The notes under the pieces: generated by a model
What the model was told of the DNA's origin: nothing
What the model saw: only the letters and a program-made list of their open reading frames with translations
The model's database searches: none
In this document: positions 18,071-26,753 of the stretch, one piece after another
Layout of the letters: each line of letters begins with the position of its first letter
Numbering within the stretch: the stretch's first letter is position 1
Assembly (NCBI GenBank): GCA_002402465.1
Contig: DHFW01000049.1
Coordinates: forward strand, 314,475 to 378,474
Source: Bacteroidales bacterium UBA4814
GTDB lineage: Bacteria > Bacteroidota > Bacteroidia > Bacteroidales > UBA7960
Length of the DNA stretch: 64,000 nucleotides
Direction of reading: 5' to 3'
Translations under genes and position numbers: made by a program

Positions 18071-18083
18071 GCAGTTTTTTTTA

Positions 18084-18116
18084 CAAAAATAACATAAATG
18101 GCCGTTGATGCCCCAA
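18084..18116 (-). promoter_or_regulatory. Promoter of yicC-gmk-nadD
   Basis: Read on the minus strand: TTTTG at 18116-18112 side (TTG at 18116-18114), 22 bases, then TATTTTTG at 18091-18084. Good match to the TTTG / TAnnTTTG form, with a leader of under 15 nt. Confidence 0.6.
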
Positions 18117-18119
18117 AAT

Positions 18120-18149
18120 CGGAAAACCGGCCACCTGGCCGGTTTTCCG
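18120..18149 (-). terminator. Strong hairpin after the exopolysaccharide operon
   Basis: Perfect 13-bp stem (arms 18120-18132 and 18137-18149, core GGAAAACCGGCC) with a 4-base loop. On the minus strand it follows the GT2 stop and is trailed by GATTTTGG, a weak U tract, so it is a probable but not ideal intrinsic terminator. It also insulates the yicC promoter. Confidence 0.6.
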
Positions 18150-18175
18150 CGGGGTTGGGAAAAACCAGGAAAGGT

Positions 18176-19669
18176 TTATTTTGAAGGGGTTTCGGGCGAT
18201 TCGAGGGTTTCGGGATGCTCGCCTTCAACCTCTTTAACCTCGTTGTTGTCGTTTTCCACAAAGCCCTGGCGCTCCATTTTGCCCCAGGTTTTTTCGCCGA
18301 TAAAGAACTTAAAGTTCCCGCGAAGGGCAGAGAAAAGCACCACGGGGTGAAAAAGTATGGGTTCGAGCAAAGAGGTAAAGAGCATTTTTACCACTTCGCG
18401 CCGCTTGTTGTAGCGGTGAAATGACAACTCTTCGAACAGCACGGCCCAGAAACTCAAGTTTATGGCAAACAGGTAAACGGTGGCCAGCAGCAGGAAAAAG
18501 AAGGGCCAGTTGGGGTAGCCCAAAATGGCAATAATGATGAAATACACAATTCCGATAAACTCGATGATGGGTGCCAGCCACTCCAGGAAAAACCAGTAGG
18601 GGTGCCCCAGCAGACCCAATGATTTGTAGCGCGGGTTGAAAAACAGTTTAAAGTGCTTGAACAGGCTTTCCATGGTTCCGCGGGTCCAGCGGTCGCGCTG
18701 GCGTACCAGTACCTTAAGTTTCGAAGGTACTTCGGTCCAGCAAAGCGGGTCGGGGATATAAATGACGCGGTACTTTTCTTTGCGCTCGGCCATGTAGCGG
18801 CGCATACGCACGATGAGTTCCATGTCTTCGCCCACCAGGTCGGTGTTGTAGCCGCCGCAGTTAATCACCACGTCGCGGTTAAACATACCAAAAGCACCGG
18901 AAATAAGCAAGAGGCCGTTGAGTTTGCTCCATGCCATGCGGCCCATGAGGAAGGCGCGGGTGTATTCGAGCACCTGAATACGCGGCAGGAATTTCCTGGG
19001 AAGACGCACTTCGGTAATGTGCCCATCTTCGATCTTGCACGAATTGGCAATACGAATAACCCCACCCGATGCAATGATTTTATGTCCCGACTCTTCAAGG
19101 AATGGTTTGGCCATGATCAGCAACGCATCCTCCACCAGGATGGAGTCCACATCGATAGCCGAAATGTATTCCTTCTGGGTGAGGTTAATGCCGGCATTCA
19201 AGGCATCGGCCTTGCCGCCATTCTCCTTGTCGATTACCACGAGTTTGGAAAAAGCCTTGTTTTGCGACTTGTAAATGGCTCTAATGGGCTTGGTCTTAAG
19301 CTTTTCCTCATAAAGCAGGTTTACCGTCACCAAGTCGTAGGCTTTGATGACTTTTTCCAGGGAGTCGTCGGTGCTGCCATCGTTTATTATGATAACCTCG
19401 TAATCGTTGTAATGCAGCGAGAGCAGACTGCGTATGTTGTCTACAATGGTTTTGCCTTCGTTAAAGGCTGGGGCAATTACCGAGATGGAGGGTGCCAGCG
19501 GGGAGGAAAGCAGCACGTTGTAATCAACGAAGCTGTTTTTTCGCATATAGCGTAGCATGGCAATGGCCGAAAAAATAGCGAGTGTCGTATACGATCCGAA
19601 GATGAAAATGGTAAGGATAATAATCCCATTCTCAACGATGAATTGCAGGACTTTAAAAAATTCCATCAT
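18176..19669 (-). CDS. Processive family-2 glycosyltransferase (PgaC/IcaA-like)
   Basis: 497 residues. Two N-terminal membrane helices (about 12-42), a cytoplasmic GT-A domain, and four or more C-terminal helices (about 360-450). Processive-synthase motifs are complete: NDGSTD, DVDS (metal-binding DxD equivalent), GEDME (catalytic base) and QRDRW for chain holding. It should polymerise an amino-sugar or glucose-type exopolysaccharide and pass it through the inner membrane. No PilZ domain is visible, so no direct c-di-GMP control by this route. The gene overlaps the HEAT-repeat gene by 4 bp and is the last of a four-gene set. The acidic, Pro/Glu-rich tail is unusual. Polymer identity unknown. 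Confidence 0.9.
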   Translation of the reverse strand: MMEFFKVLQFIVENGIIILTIFIFGSYTTLAIFSAIAMLRYMRKNSFVDYNVLLSSPLAPSISVIAPAFNEGKTIVDNIRSLLSLHYNDYEVIIINDGSTDDSLEKVIKAYDLVTVNLLYEEKLKTKPIRAIYKSQNKAFSKLVVIDKENGGKADALNAGINLTQKEYISAIDVDSILVEDALLIMAKPFLEESGHKIIASGGVIRIANSCKIEDGHITEVRLPRKFLPRIQVLEYTRAFLMGRMAWSKLNGLLLISGAFGMFNRDVVINCGGYNTDLVGEDMELIVRMRRYMAERKEKYRVIYIPDPLCWTEVPSKLKVLVRQRDRWTRGTMESLFKHFKLFFNPRYKSLGLLGHPYWFFLEWLAPIIEFIGIVYFIIIAILGYPNWPFFFLLLATVYLFAINLSFWAVLFEELSFHRYNKRREVVKMLFTSLLEPILFHPVVLFSALRGNFKFFIGEKTWGKMERQGFVENDNNEVKEVEGEHPETLESPETPSK

Positions 19670-21006
19670 TGTGCTGCGGTTTGTTTCGTTAATTCAATAA
19701 TCTTTCTTAACTCTGGATCGGCGCGTTCGAAAATTTGGTCGAGCAGTTCGGGCCCGCCGGGTGTTATGCCCGCCGTTATGCCCGCGGCCCGTTTCAGTAT
19801 CCTGAAGTCCTTTTCGGTTTTCAGCACCTGCTCCATAAAAGGAAGATCGGCTGGAGTGGCAATGGAGTCCATGGCTTCAATGGCTGCCAGCCTGTTTCGG
19901 TCCATATTTAGGTTATAAAAGGCATCATCGTTCTTTTCCTCCAGGCGCTGATCCTTTTGGTAAATTTCTTTCAGGGGGCCAGCGTTTTCAGCTACCTCAA
20001 GCATGTCGAGGGTTTTTATGGCAAACTGCCTTACTTTGGGGTTCTTGTGCTCGAGCAGGTTGAGCACTTGGGGCCATGAATGAATATGCTTATAATGTCC
20101 TGCCAGTCTGGTGGCAAAAATTACCACGGTGTCGTTCTCGCTGGTCATCCAGCGGTCGAACGATTCTATGTATATCTGATGATACTCAAGGGTGTCAAGG
20201 ATGTTTACCTGCTCCCACTCTGTGAGTTCGTACTTAAGGTTATCTAAAAATCCAAGGGGGTCTTCGTCGTTAAGTTTTACCAGGGCTTGCTGCGATTCCA
20301 TGCGCAGCATTTCATTTCGCGAGTTAATATATTTGGCAATGTTTCGGTTTGCATCCTTCACATCCATTTGAGCCAGTTCCCTGAACCCTTTGGCCTTTAA
20401 GTTCCATTTGCGGTAGTTAACCTTTCGCAGGGAGTCTTTGTAAAGCTCCAGGTTAAAATAAAGGTCGCGCAGGCGGTTGGCGGCTTCGCCATACAGGTTG
20501 TTGTGAAGCGACAAAAGCTCATTAATAAAAATATTGCGGTTTTTCTCGTGGTTAATGCCGGTAAACTCAAAGGTTTGATCCTCTTCGCCAAAAAGAAAGT
20601 TAGTGAGTTCATCCTGGTAAATGCTTTTGATATTACTGGCCTGTTTCCTCTCGCGGGTTTTTATGGTTCGGTTTATCAGGATAAACAAAAGCAGCAGCGT
20701 TAGGCTGAAGATAAGATAAACAACAATCCCGACCAGTATCTTAACCTTAAGGCTTGCCTGCTGATATCTGGTTACAAATTTTTGCCACAGGCTGAGGTTT
20801 TCTATGCTTACAGGTTCCTGCCCAACGGCCAGCGCTGATCCGCTTTCGCCTGATTCTGCCATGGGGCTGATTATGGCTTCATTGCTAAATTCCATAAAGG
20901 TACCGTCCATGGCGCTTACCTGAAAGGAAGCCAGCAGAAGCCCCGTTATGGCGAGAAAAATCTTTATGGATATTTTTCCTTTAGTCATTGTGGTGAGTTT
21001 TTTCAT
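19666..21006 (-). CDS. HEAT-repeat membrane protein of the polysaccharide locus
   Basis: 446 residues. An N-terminal signal/anchor (about 14-32), a short periplasmic segment, a transmembrane helix (about 90-112), and a cytoplasmic C-terminal domain of alpha-helical pairs resembling HEAT repeats (for example MLRMESQQALVKLNDEDPLGFLDNL and NPKVRQFAIKTLDMLEVAENAGPL). No catalytic motif is visible. Overlap with the synthase gene and location after the YaiO gene suggest a scaffold or regulator that couples the synthase to the export pore, perhaps receiving the response-regulator signal. That role is inferred. An alternative start is Met7 at 20988. Confidence 0.75.
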   Translation of the reverse strand: MKKLTTMTKGKISIKIFLAITGLLLASFQVSAMDGTFMEFSNEAIISPMAESGESGSALAVGQEPVSIENLSLWQKFVTRYQQASLKVKILVGIVVYLIFSLTLLLLFILINRTIKTRERKQASNIKSIYQDELTNFLFGEEDQTFEFTGINHEKNRNIFINELLSLHNNLYGEAANRLRDLYFNLELYKDSLRKVNYRKWNLKAKGFRELAQMDVKDANRNIAKYINSRNEMLRMESQQALVKLNDEDPLGFLDNLKYELTEWEQVNILDTLEYHQIYIESFDRWMTSENDTVVIFATRLAGHYKHIHSWPQVLNLLEHKNPKVRQFAIKTLDMLEVAENAGPLKEIYQKDQRLEEKNDDAFYNLNMDRNRLAAIEAMDSIATPADLPFMEQVLKTEKDFRILKRAAGITAGITPGGPELLDQIFERADPELRKIIELTKQTAAQ

Positions 21007-21021
21007 TTTTCCAACGCCCTA

Positions 21022-22305
21022 TTAAAACAAGTAAGCCACGCCAGCCTCAACCGAATATTTATTGCCCCACACCCCGCCTTTGTAATACTGGAAACCAGCG
21101 CCAGCCCTGATAATAAGTTGAGGGGTTGCTTTTTGCTGGTACCAGAGCATTACCTTGTTGCTTTCGAGGTTGTACACTTCTGCACCGATCAGGGCATCAT
21201 CGTCGGCCGAAAAGCCAGTGCCTGCCGTAACAGATAAGTGGTGATCGGGCGAGGAGAAATACCTTCTGATAGTAAAGAAGTATGATTGCGATGAGGGGGT
21301 ATTGCTGGCAAAAGTGAAAAACGGCCTGAAGCTGAAATAGTATTGACGGTAGTATTTGCTAATGGATCCGGTAAGGATAAGCAGGTCGTTTTCAGAAAAG
21401 TTGAGCAGGCGCAGTCCTGCCGAAGCTTCCCAGGCCGAAGGCAACTTCTGGAACACTTCCAGTCCGGCCCTGAAGGTTGGGAACAACTTATCGTGTGGCG
21501 AATAGCCAGCATTAAGGTACATATAGGTGCCGGGCCCCAGTGACGGATAGGCATCTACCTCGAACTGAAGGCCGGTATTGCCAAAGCGGTCGGCTACATT
21601 TACACGCGAAATGACTGTGCCAAATGCATTGGTTCGTCTTCCGTATTCGGCATAGAAAAGGTGCCATGAATTGGCCATTTCAAAATAATCGCCGCGATAT
21701 CCCACACCCACAAAATTTTTCAGGCGGCCTACTTCAATTGTCGAAAGCAGCTCCTTGGCATCGCGGTGGGTGGGATCAATATCAAGTATCTGGTGGAGCA
21801 ATATTACAGTGGGCTGGTATTCGCCCAGTTCGTTCAGCATTTGGGCTTTTCGGAATAGCAGGTCGGGGTTGTTGGGATCGCTCACAATAACCTTGTCCAG
21901 GTAATCGATGGCCTCCCGGTAATTACCTGCCCAGGCATGGATATCCGTTATGGCCATGAGCGCGCTTCTGTTTGAAGGCGATTTTTGAATCACTTCTTCC
22001 AGTATTTCGGCTGCCTCATCGTAGCGTTGCTCCCAGGCAAGGGTACGGGCCATCAGTATACTGGCATCATGGTAGTCAGGATTGATCTCCAGTATTTGCC
22101 TGCAAAGTTCGCGGGCTGCAGATCTCTCCTGCTCAAAGGCCAGGTCCTGAGCCTGAAAGAACAGGTCGTCCAGGTTGAGCTGGGGAACGGGCAGGGCCTG
22201 CCCTTGTGCACCGGCCGAAATGGCAATAAACAGAAGGAATATTAACCCCTTTAGTTTTTTCAGGCCAAATGCTGATTTATTAATCTTAGTGGTATATTGT
22301 TTCAT
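21022..22305 (-). CDS. YaiO-type outer-membrane TPR/beta-barrel protein
   Basis: I start it at ATG 22305 (MKQYTTKINKS), preceded by GGAAAC; the longer frame to 22362 lacks a signal. 427 residues: signal peptide ending near AGAQGQA, four TPR units (about 30-185) with motifs such as YDEAAEILEEVIQKSPSN, then a YaiO-like barrel of about 230 residues beginning GVGYRGDYFEM and ending in VAYLF with the terminal Phe of outer-membrane proteins. TPR plus barrel is the plan of exopolysaccharide exporters such as PgaA and BcsC, with the TPR in the periplasm. It probably forms the export channel for the GT2 product. Confidence 0.85.
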   Translation of the reverse strand: MKQYTTKINKSAFGLKKLKGLIFLLFIAISAGAQGQALPVPQLNLDDLFFQAQDLAFEQERSAARELCRQILEINPDYHDASILMARTLAWEQRYDEAAEILEEVIQKSPSNRSALMAITDIHAWAGNYREAIDYLDKVIVSDPNNPDLLFRKAQMLNELGEYQPTVILLHQILDIDPTHRDAKELLSTIEVGRLKNFVGVGYRGDYFEMANSWHLFYAEYGRRTNAFGTVISRVNVADRFGNTGLQFEVDAYPSLGPGTYMYLNAGYSPHDKLFPTFRAGLEVFQKLPSAWEASAGLRLLNFSENDLLILTGSISKYYRQYYFSFRPFFTFASNTPSSQSYFFTIRRYFSSPDHHLSVTAGTGFSADDDALIGAEVYNLESNKVMLWYQQKATPQLIIRAGAGFQYYKGGVWGNKYSVEAGVAYLF

Positions 22306-22364
22306 AATGTTTCCGGATTGAAAACATCCCAATTGTTTTGTGAATATTGGCTGCCGTTTCAAGG

Positions 22365-22727
22365 CTAGCGCTTAATTAGGAATCGTTTTACCCTTATTGA
22401 CAACTCATTGGGACTGAAGGGCTTGGTAAGGTAATCGTCCGCCCCCAGCTTGAAAGCTTCAATGATGGTTTCTTCATTTCCTACTTTCGACAGCACAATA
22501 ATAGGAGTTGACTTTTGCAAATCGTTCTTCAGCAGGTTAATCAGTTCGAGCCCGCCAGTGAATGGCATGAGTAAATCGGTGATTACCAGATCGTATTCTT
22601 TTGACCTTAGTTTTTCGTTAGCCATTCTTCCATCGTTGGCAACATCAACTTCATAGCCCTCCCGGGTTAGCTTGTGTTCAATGGCTTTAATGACCATGTA
22701 ATCATCCTCGCAAACGAGTATTTTCAT
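22365..22727 (-). CDS. Stand-alone response regulator receiver protein
   Basis: 120 residues, only a CheY-like receiver domain. Phospho-acceptor Asp51 in DLVITDLLMP, acidic pocket at residues 8-9 (CEDD) and Lys101 in DYLTKPF are all present. No output domain, so it must work by protein-protein contact. First gene of the leftward set with the YaiO gene 59 bp downstream; the HEAT-repeat protein is a plausible target. The upstream hybrid kinase with an Hpt domain is a plausible phosphodonor (inference). Confidence 0.92.
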   Translation of the reverse strand: MKILVCEDDYMVIKAIEHKLTREGYEVDVANDGRMANEKLRSKEYDLVITDLLMPFTGGLELINLLKNDLQKSTPIIVLSKVGNEETIIEAFKLGADDYLTKPFSPNELSIRVKRFLIKR

Positions 22728-23128
22728 TGTTTTGTGATTTAGGGTGTAAATCTTGTTTTATAAGGTTGCTTTTTTTCAAAAAGTTTAAAAAAGAAAGACC
22801 GGTTTATAACCGTCAGACCAGTTTTTCTTCTTTTTAATGAATTTACGAAGAAACTGCCAATAATCCATTACAAAGATTTGTCAAAAATAGGGACTAATTA
22901 ATCAGGGTATTTACCGATTTTTCAGGTATTTTACACCAGTTCTCCATAAGTATGAATACTGATTTATTTTTAAAAAACCACCATTTTTCCATCTACTGGT
23001 TCATAAAAACCTTTAATTTAATAGCAATGGGCTTAGGAAATAATTCAGCCAAGTTTTTTAACCTTTGGCCGTGAAGTTTGCCAAAAGTTGAACAAAGGAA
23101 ACTGCGTATATTTTATGTCCAGATTTGG
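22728..23128. other. Intergenic region between hybrid kinase and response regulator
   Basis: About 400 bp, AT-rich, no ORF. It must hold the promoter of the polysaccharide operon; the best minus-strand -7 match is TATTTTTG at 22889-22882, without a TTG at the right distance. A small stem CGGTT-TAT-AACCG at 22800-22812 is followed on the minus strand by a T-rich run and may end the kinase transcript. Confidence 0.4.
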
Positions 23129-25054
23129 TCACTCGAGGGTGAGTCTTTTTAGTTCTTCATTTAGTTGCTCGAGAGCCTGCCGGCAAACCCGGGTAGAGTT
23201 TTCAACCATTGCCGGTATTTTGTCCAGATTTTCTTTTTTGTCGGCATACTGCTCAATCTGTTCCACCTCATCTTCAATTTGGTTAATTCCCACGTAGTTG
23301 AGCTGAGGTTTTAGTTTGTGTGCGATCTGCTTCACTGCTTCCCAGTCCTGGTTTTTGGTTTTGGTGTAGAGGTTCTCGAGCACTTCGGGGGTGTTGTCCA
23401 CAAAATACGAGATCATGGTGACCATAAACTCCTTGTCGCCATCACTCATTTGTTCGAGGTTGCTGAGGTCATACAATTTTTCTTTCATGATATTTTCAGG
23501 AGGAGGGTTGGTAGTAACTATTTTTTCTTTTTGGCGGTATTCTGTCACCAGTTTTTCAATTTTATTTTTCAATTCTTCAGGCTCGTAGGGTTTTGGCACA
23601 AAGTCGTTGGCCCCTGCCTCCAGGCATTTTTTTCGGGCGTTTTCGCCAATGCTGGCTGTTATGCCAATAATAGGTATGTTGGCATAGGGGGCGTTTTCGG
23701 CGACTCGTATGGCATCTATGGTTTGCAGGCCGTTCAGTCCGGGCATCTGCACATCCATAAGAATCAGGTCATATTGTTGGGATTTGAGCTTTTCCAGTAC
23801 ATTGAATCCGGTTCTTACAAATTCAGGTTCAATGCCCATTTTTTTTAGCTGGTGCTTCATTACCATTTGGTTCAGTTCCACATCTTCTGCCACCAGAATC
23901 TTAATGTTTTCTGGCTTTGGGGGCTCATTTTCGGAAGCAGAAATATTTTCTGCCTTTTCGGTTTCGCGCGGGGGGGTCAGGTCGAATGGCAGCAAAAAAT
24001 GAAAGTAAAAAGCCTGGCTGTTGATTTCCTGCAAAAGTATGCTTCCTTCCAGCAGGTCCACGTTGTATTTTACTTTTTCAAGGGTAAGGTTGAAATCTGC
24101 AGAACTTTGCACATTGTTTTCGGTTTCTGGCTTGCCAGGGGCAAACTGGCCCAGCACAAAAAAAGAGATTTCGAATTTTTCCAGGCTTTTTTGTTCGCCC
24201 AGGGCGGTAATTCTAATGGACCGGGTGCAGGGGTGGGCCAGCAGAAATTCGGCCAGGTAAATTATGATCTGGCTTAGGCGCCTGCTGTCGCCATATACGC
24301 AGTCGGGCAGCGACAGATCGGCTTCTACGGCGGTATGAATGCCTTTTTCCTGTGCACGCCGGGCAAAGAGCAGTTGGAAGTCTTCAATGGTTTTTTTCAG
24401 CGAAAGCGCTTTTTTGGCTGGCTTCAAATCGGGTTGCTCTCCCAGGCAGGTGAGCATCATGTCATCAATCATTCCCGAAAGGATGCTGATAGTTTGCTTT
24501 AGCTTTTTCACAAATACGAGTTGCTGCTCGTTCAGAGGCGTGTCGAAAAGCAATCCGCAGAGCGCAATGAGGTTGTATAGCGGGTTGCGCAGGTCATGGG
24601 CAATGTGCGAAAGCTCTTCTTTGCGCGAAACCATATCGGCTGGCAAGGCTTGCAGTAGCTTTTCCACAGGCTGAAAAATGATTAAATGCTGCAGGGGTTG
24701 CTGCCGACCTGGCCAGGGGTAAAAGGCCGCATGCAGCTTCATTGCCTTGCCATCTTTGGCCTGAAGGCAAAGTTCTCTTTTCCAGGTCTTACCCGACTGT
24801 ATCAGGTTCTCCAGCTCGGTTTTGAATCCCTGGTGATGGGAGGATGAGTCGATAAAATCGGTAAAACGGCCGTGAACTTCACTAACATTGTACCCGCTGA
24901 GAGTTGCGAATTGTTTGTTGGCATAAGTAACTCGACCTTGCTCGTTCAGCATCAGCAAGGCAATGTTTTCGTCAAGCGCGTACCAGTAAAGGTCAAGCAA
25001 TTCTTTTGCCGATAATTCAGCCTGTTCTTTAGTATGCATCCCAGTTAAAATCAC
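23129..25054 (-). CDS. Hybrid histidine kinase: PAS, HisKA, degenerate ATPase, REC, Hpt
   Basis: 641 residues, no membrane helix, so cytoplasmic. PAS domain about 20-130; HisKA with His153 in AHDLRNPL; an ATPase-like region 220-355; receiver 384-505 with Asp434 in DLILMDVQMPG and Lys488 near FVPKPY; Hpt domain 525-640 with His579 in AHKLKPQ. The ATPase region lacks the N-box Asn (SQIIIYLAEF replaces the usual NLLxNA), the DxGxG box and the GTGLGL box, while its final strand pattern is kept. It may therefore not bind ATP and may act as a phosphorelay or phosphatase hub. It lies upstream of the polysaccharide operon in the same direction. Confidence 0.85.
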   Translation of the reverse strand: MILTGMHTKEQAELSAKELLDLYWYALDENIALLMLNEQGRVTYANKQFATLSGYNVSEVHGRFTDFIDSSSHHQGFKTELENLIQSGKTWKRELCLQAKDGKAMKLHAAFYPWPGRQQPLQHLIIFQPVEKLLQALPADMVSRKEELSHIAHDLRNPLYNLIALCGLLFDTPLNEQQLVFVKKLKQTISILSGMIDDMMLTCLGEQPDLKPAKKALSLKKTIEDFQLLFARRAQEKGIHTAVEADLSLPDCVYGDSRRLSQIIIYLAEFLLAHPCTRSIRITALGEQKSLEKFEISFFVLGQFAPGKPETENNVQSSADFNLTLEKVKYNVDLLEGSILLQEINSQAFYFHFLLPFDLTPPRETEKAENISASENEPPKPENIKILVAEDVELNQMVMKHQLKKMGIEPEFVRTGFNVLEKLKSQQYDLILMDVQMPGLNGLQTIDAIRVAENAPYANIPIIGITASIGENARKKCLEAGANDFVPKPYEPEELKNKIEKLVTEYRQKEKIVTTNPPPENIMKEKLYDLSNLEQMSDGDKEFMVTMISYFVDNTPEVLENLYTKTKNQDWEAVKQIAHKLKPQLNYVGINQIEDEVEQIEQYADKKENLDKIPAMVENSTRVCRQALEQLNEELKRLTLE

Positions 25055-25281
25055 TCAATTACCATCGCTTAAGGCCAATCTGGAAATTTCCCTTGCCAAT
25101 GTGAAAAGAAACGTAACAAGCGACGTGTTTTCATCGCCTAATAGATATTTTCAAATATATTGCATTTTACCCTTAGTTTTACGCTTAACCTTAAAAAAAA
25201 TTAAATAAAAGAGTTATTTTTGTTTTTCACACCGTTGAATGGTGATTTTTCTTGCTTTAAAACTTTTTCAACCAGCTTATT

Positions 25282-25926
25282 ATGGCCTACAGGCTAAAAG
25301 GCGTTTGGATGTTGTTTTTTGCTTTGTTCTTTGGGGCAGGGTTTGCTGCGGGACAGGGCTTCGATGGCGGCCTTCGTGCCGGCATTGCTGCCAGCGAGGT
25401 TTCGGGCGATAACCTGGGTGGCCCCGACAAGCTGGGCTGGTTTGCCTCGGTTTTTACCAGTACCGGGCTTGGTGCATACAGCCGGGTGCAGCTCGAGATG
25501 CTTTACATACAAAAAGGAAGCCGATCGCGCCCCAACGAAAAAAACAACTTTTACGACTATCGCTTTTCACTCCAGTATGTCGAGGTTCCCTTGCTGTTTA
25601 TTTATGATTTTCCTTTGGGGGAAAACCTTCGCCATGGGGGGCGGCTCTCGCTCGAAGCAGGCCTTTCACTGGCCTTTTTGGTGGCAGCCCTCGAAAAAGA
25701 AAACGACCTTGAAATCGATCTTGCCCAGGAAAAGCCTTATAACGATGCAGAGTTGAATGTGTTGCTCGGACTATATTATCCTGTGGCCAATCGCCTCAAA
25801 TTTCACCTGCGTTTTTCGCAGGGCATTACCCCGCTCAGGCCCCACCTGGGCGGCTCGCAAACATGGTACAACCGCGGGCAATATAACACCGTATGGACAT
25901 TCGGCCTGGCATGGTCGCTGCTATAG
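25282..25926 (+). CDS. Small outer-membrane beta-barrel protein, PorT-like
   Basis: 214 residues with a signal peptide (about 1-24, ending GFAAGQG), then alternating-strand sequence typical of the eight-stranded PorT-like barrels of Bacteroidota: GLRAGI start, LQLEMLYIQKGS-type strands, QYVEVPLLF motif, and a C-terminal WTFGLAWSLL. Function unknown; such barrels are often structural or secretion-associated. A -7 box TATTTTTG lies at 25215-25222. A hairpin follows at 25994. Confidence 0.8.
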   Translation: MAYRLKGVWMLFFALFFGAGFAAGQGFDGGLRAGIAASEVSGDNLGGPDKLGWFASVFTSTGLGAYSRVQLEMLYIQKGSRSRPNEKNNFYDYRFSLQYVEVPLLFIYDFPLGENLRHGGRLSLEAGLSLAFLVAALEKENDLEIDLAQEKPYNDAELNVLLGLYYPVANRLKFHLRFSQGITPLRPHLGGSQTWYNRGQYNTVWTFGLAWSLL

Positions 25927-25993
25927 CAATGCATGCAGTCCACTCATCTGTATTAAGAAATTGTTAAATTAATTTTAAGGAAACTATAAATGA

Positions 25994-26020
25994 GCCCTTT
26001 ATAAAAGGGCCCGGGCTATT
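25994..26020 (+). terminator. Hairpin between the barrel gene and the two-component pair
   Basis: Arms GCCCTTT (25994-26000) and AAAGGGC (26004-26010) around a 3-base loop, with an extra GGGCT nearby and only a short T run. A weak terminator candidate. Confidence 0.4.
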
Positions 26021-26066
26021 TTACTGAGAAAAATCAATTAATTTTGGCTTGCATTAAAATCAATAA

Positions 26067-26750
26067 ATGAAGCCAGGCAATTACCGCATTTTGCTTGTTG
26101 ACGACGAACCCGACATCCTGGAGTTTATCGGATACAACCTCACCCGCGAAGGCTACACAGTATACAAATCCCTCAATGGCAAACAGGCATTGGAAAAAGC
26201 CCGCGAGGTACTTCCGCACTTGATTATTCTTGATGTGATGATGCCCGAAATGGACGGCATGGAGACTTGCCGAGAGCTGAGGCGGTTTCCTGAGCTTTCG
26301 CACAGCATTATTGCGTTCCTCACTGCCCGTGGAGAGGACTATTCTCAGCTGGCAGGCTTTGAGGCAGGTGCCGACGATTATATTGCCAAGCCCATTAAGC
26401 CCAGCTTGTTGCTGAGCCGTGTAAAAGCCCTGTTGCGCCGATCGGCCCGAGCAGGCGAAGCCGGCGAAAGGGTACAGGTGGGCAATATTCTGATAGACCG
26501 CGAGCGTTACCTGATTTTTAAAGACGAGCAGGAAATAAGTCTTCCCAAAAAAGAATTTGAACTGCTTGCCCTTTTGGCCTCCAGGCCCAATAAGGTGTTT
26601 TCGCGCGAAGAGATCTTTGCCAGCGTTTGGGGAACCAACGTGGTGGTAGGCGATCGCACCATCGATGTACACGTGCGCAAGCTGCGCGAAAAGATCGGCC
26701 TGGAAAACATCAAAACAGTGAAAGGTGTGGGCTACAAATTCGAGGTGTAG
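26067..26750 (+). CDS. OmpR/PhoB-family response regulator
   Basis: 227 residues. Receiver domain with Asp56 in IILDVMMPEMDG and Lys in DYIAKPIKP, then a winged-helix output domain with LPKKEFELLALLASRPNKVFSREEIF and the VVGDRTIDVHVRKLREKIG recognition segment. A transcription factor controlled by the kinase encoded 3 bp downstream. TAATTTTG at 26039-26046 is a likely -7 box. The PhoB-like sequence suggests phosphate or envelope control, but targets are unknown; the large receptor gene follows the pair. Confidence 0.93.
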   Translation: MKPGNYRILLVDDEPDILEFIGYNLTREGYTVYKSLNGKQALEKAREVLPHLIILDVMMPEMDGMETCRELRRFPELSHSIIAFLTARGEDYSQLAGFEAGADDYIAKPIKPSLLLSRVKALLRRSARAGEAGERVQVGNILIDRERYLIFKDEQEISLPKKEFELLALLASRPNKVFSREEIFASVWGTNVVVGDRTIDVHVRKLREKIGLENIKTVKGVGYKFEV

Positions 26751-26753
26751 GTT

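Noticed and set aside
18653..19555. 300-codon open frame on the plus strand inside the GT2 gene
   Set aside because: It is antisense to a gene with complete GT2 motifs; its translation is His/Gly/Val-rich shadow sequence without domains.
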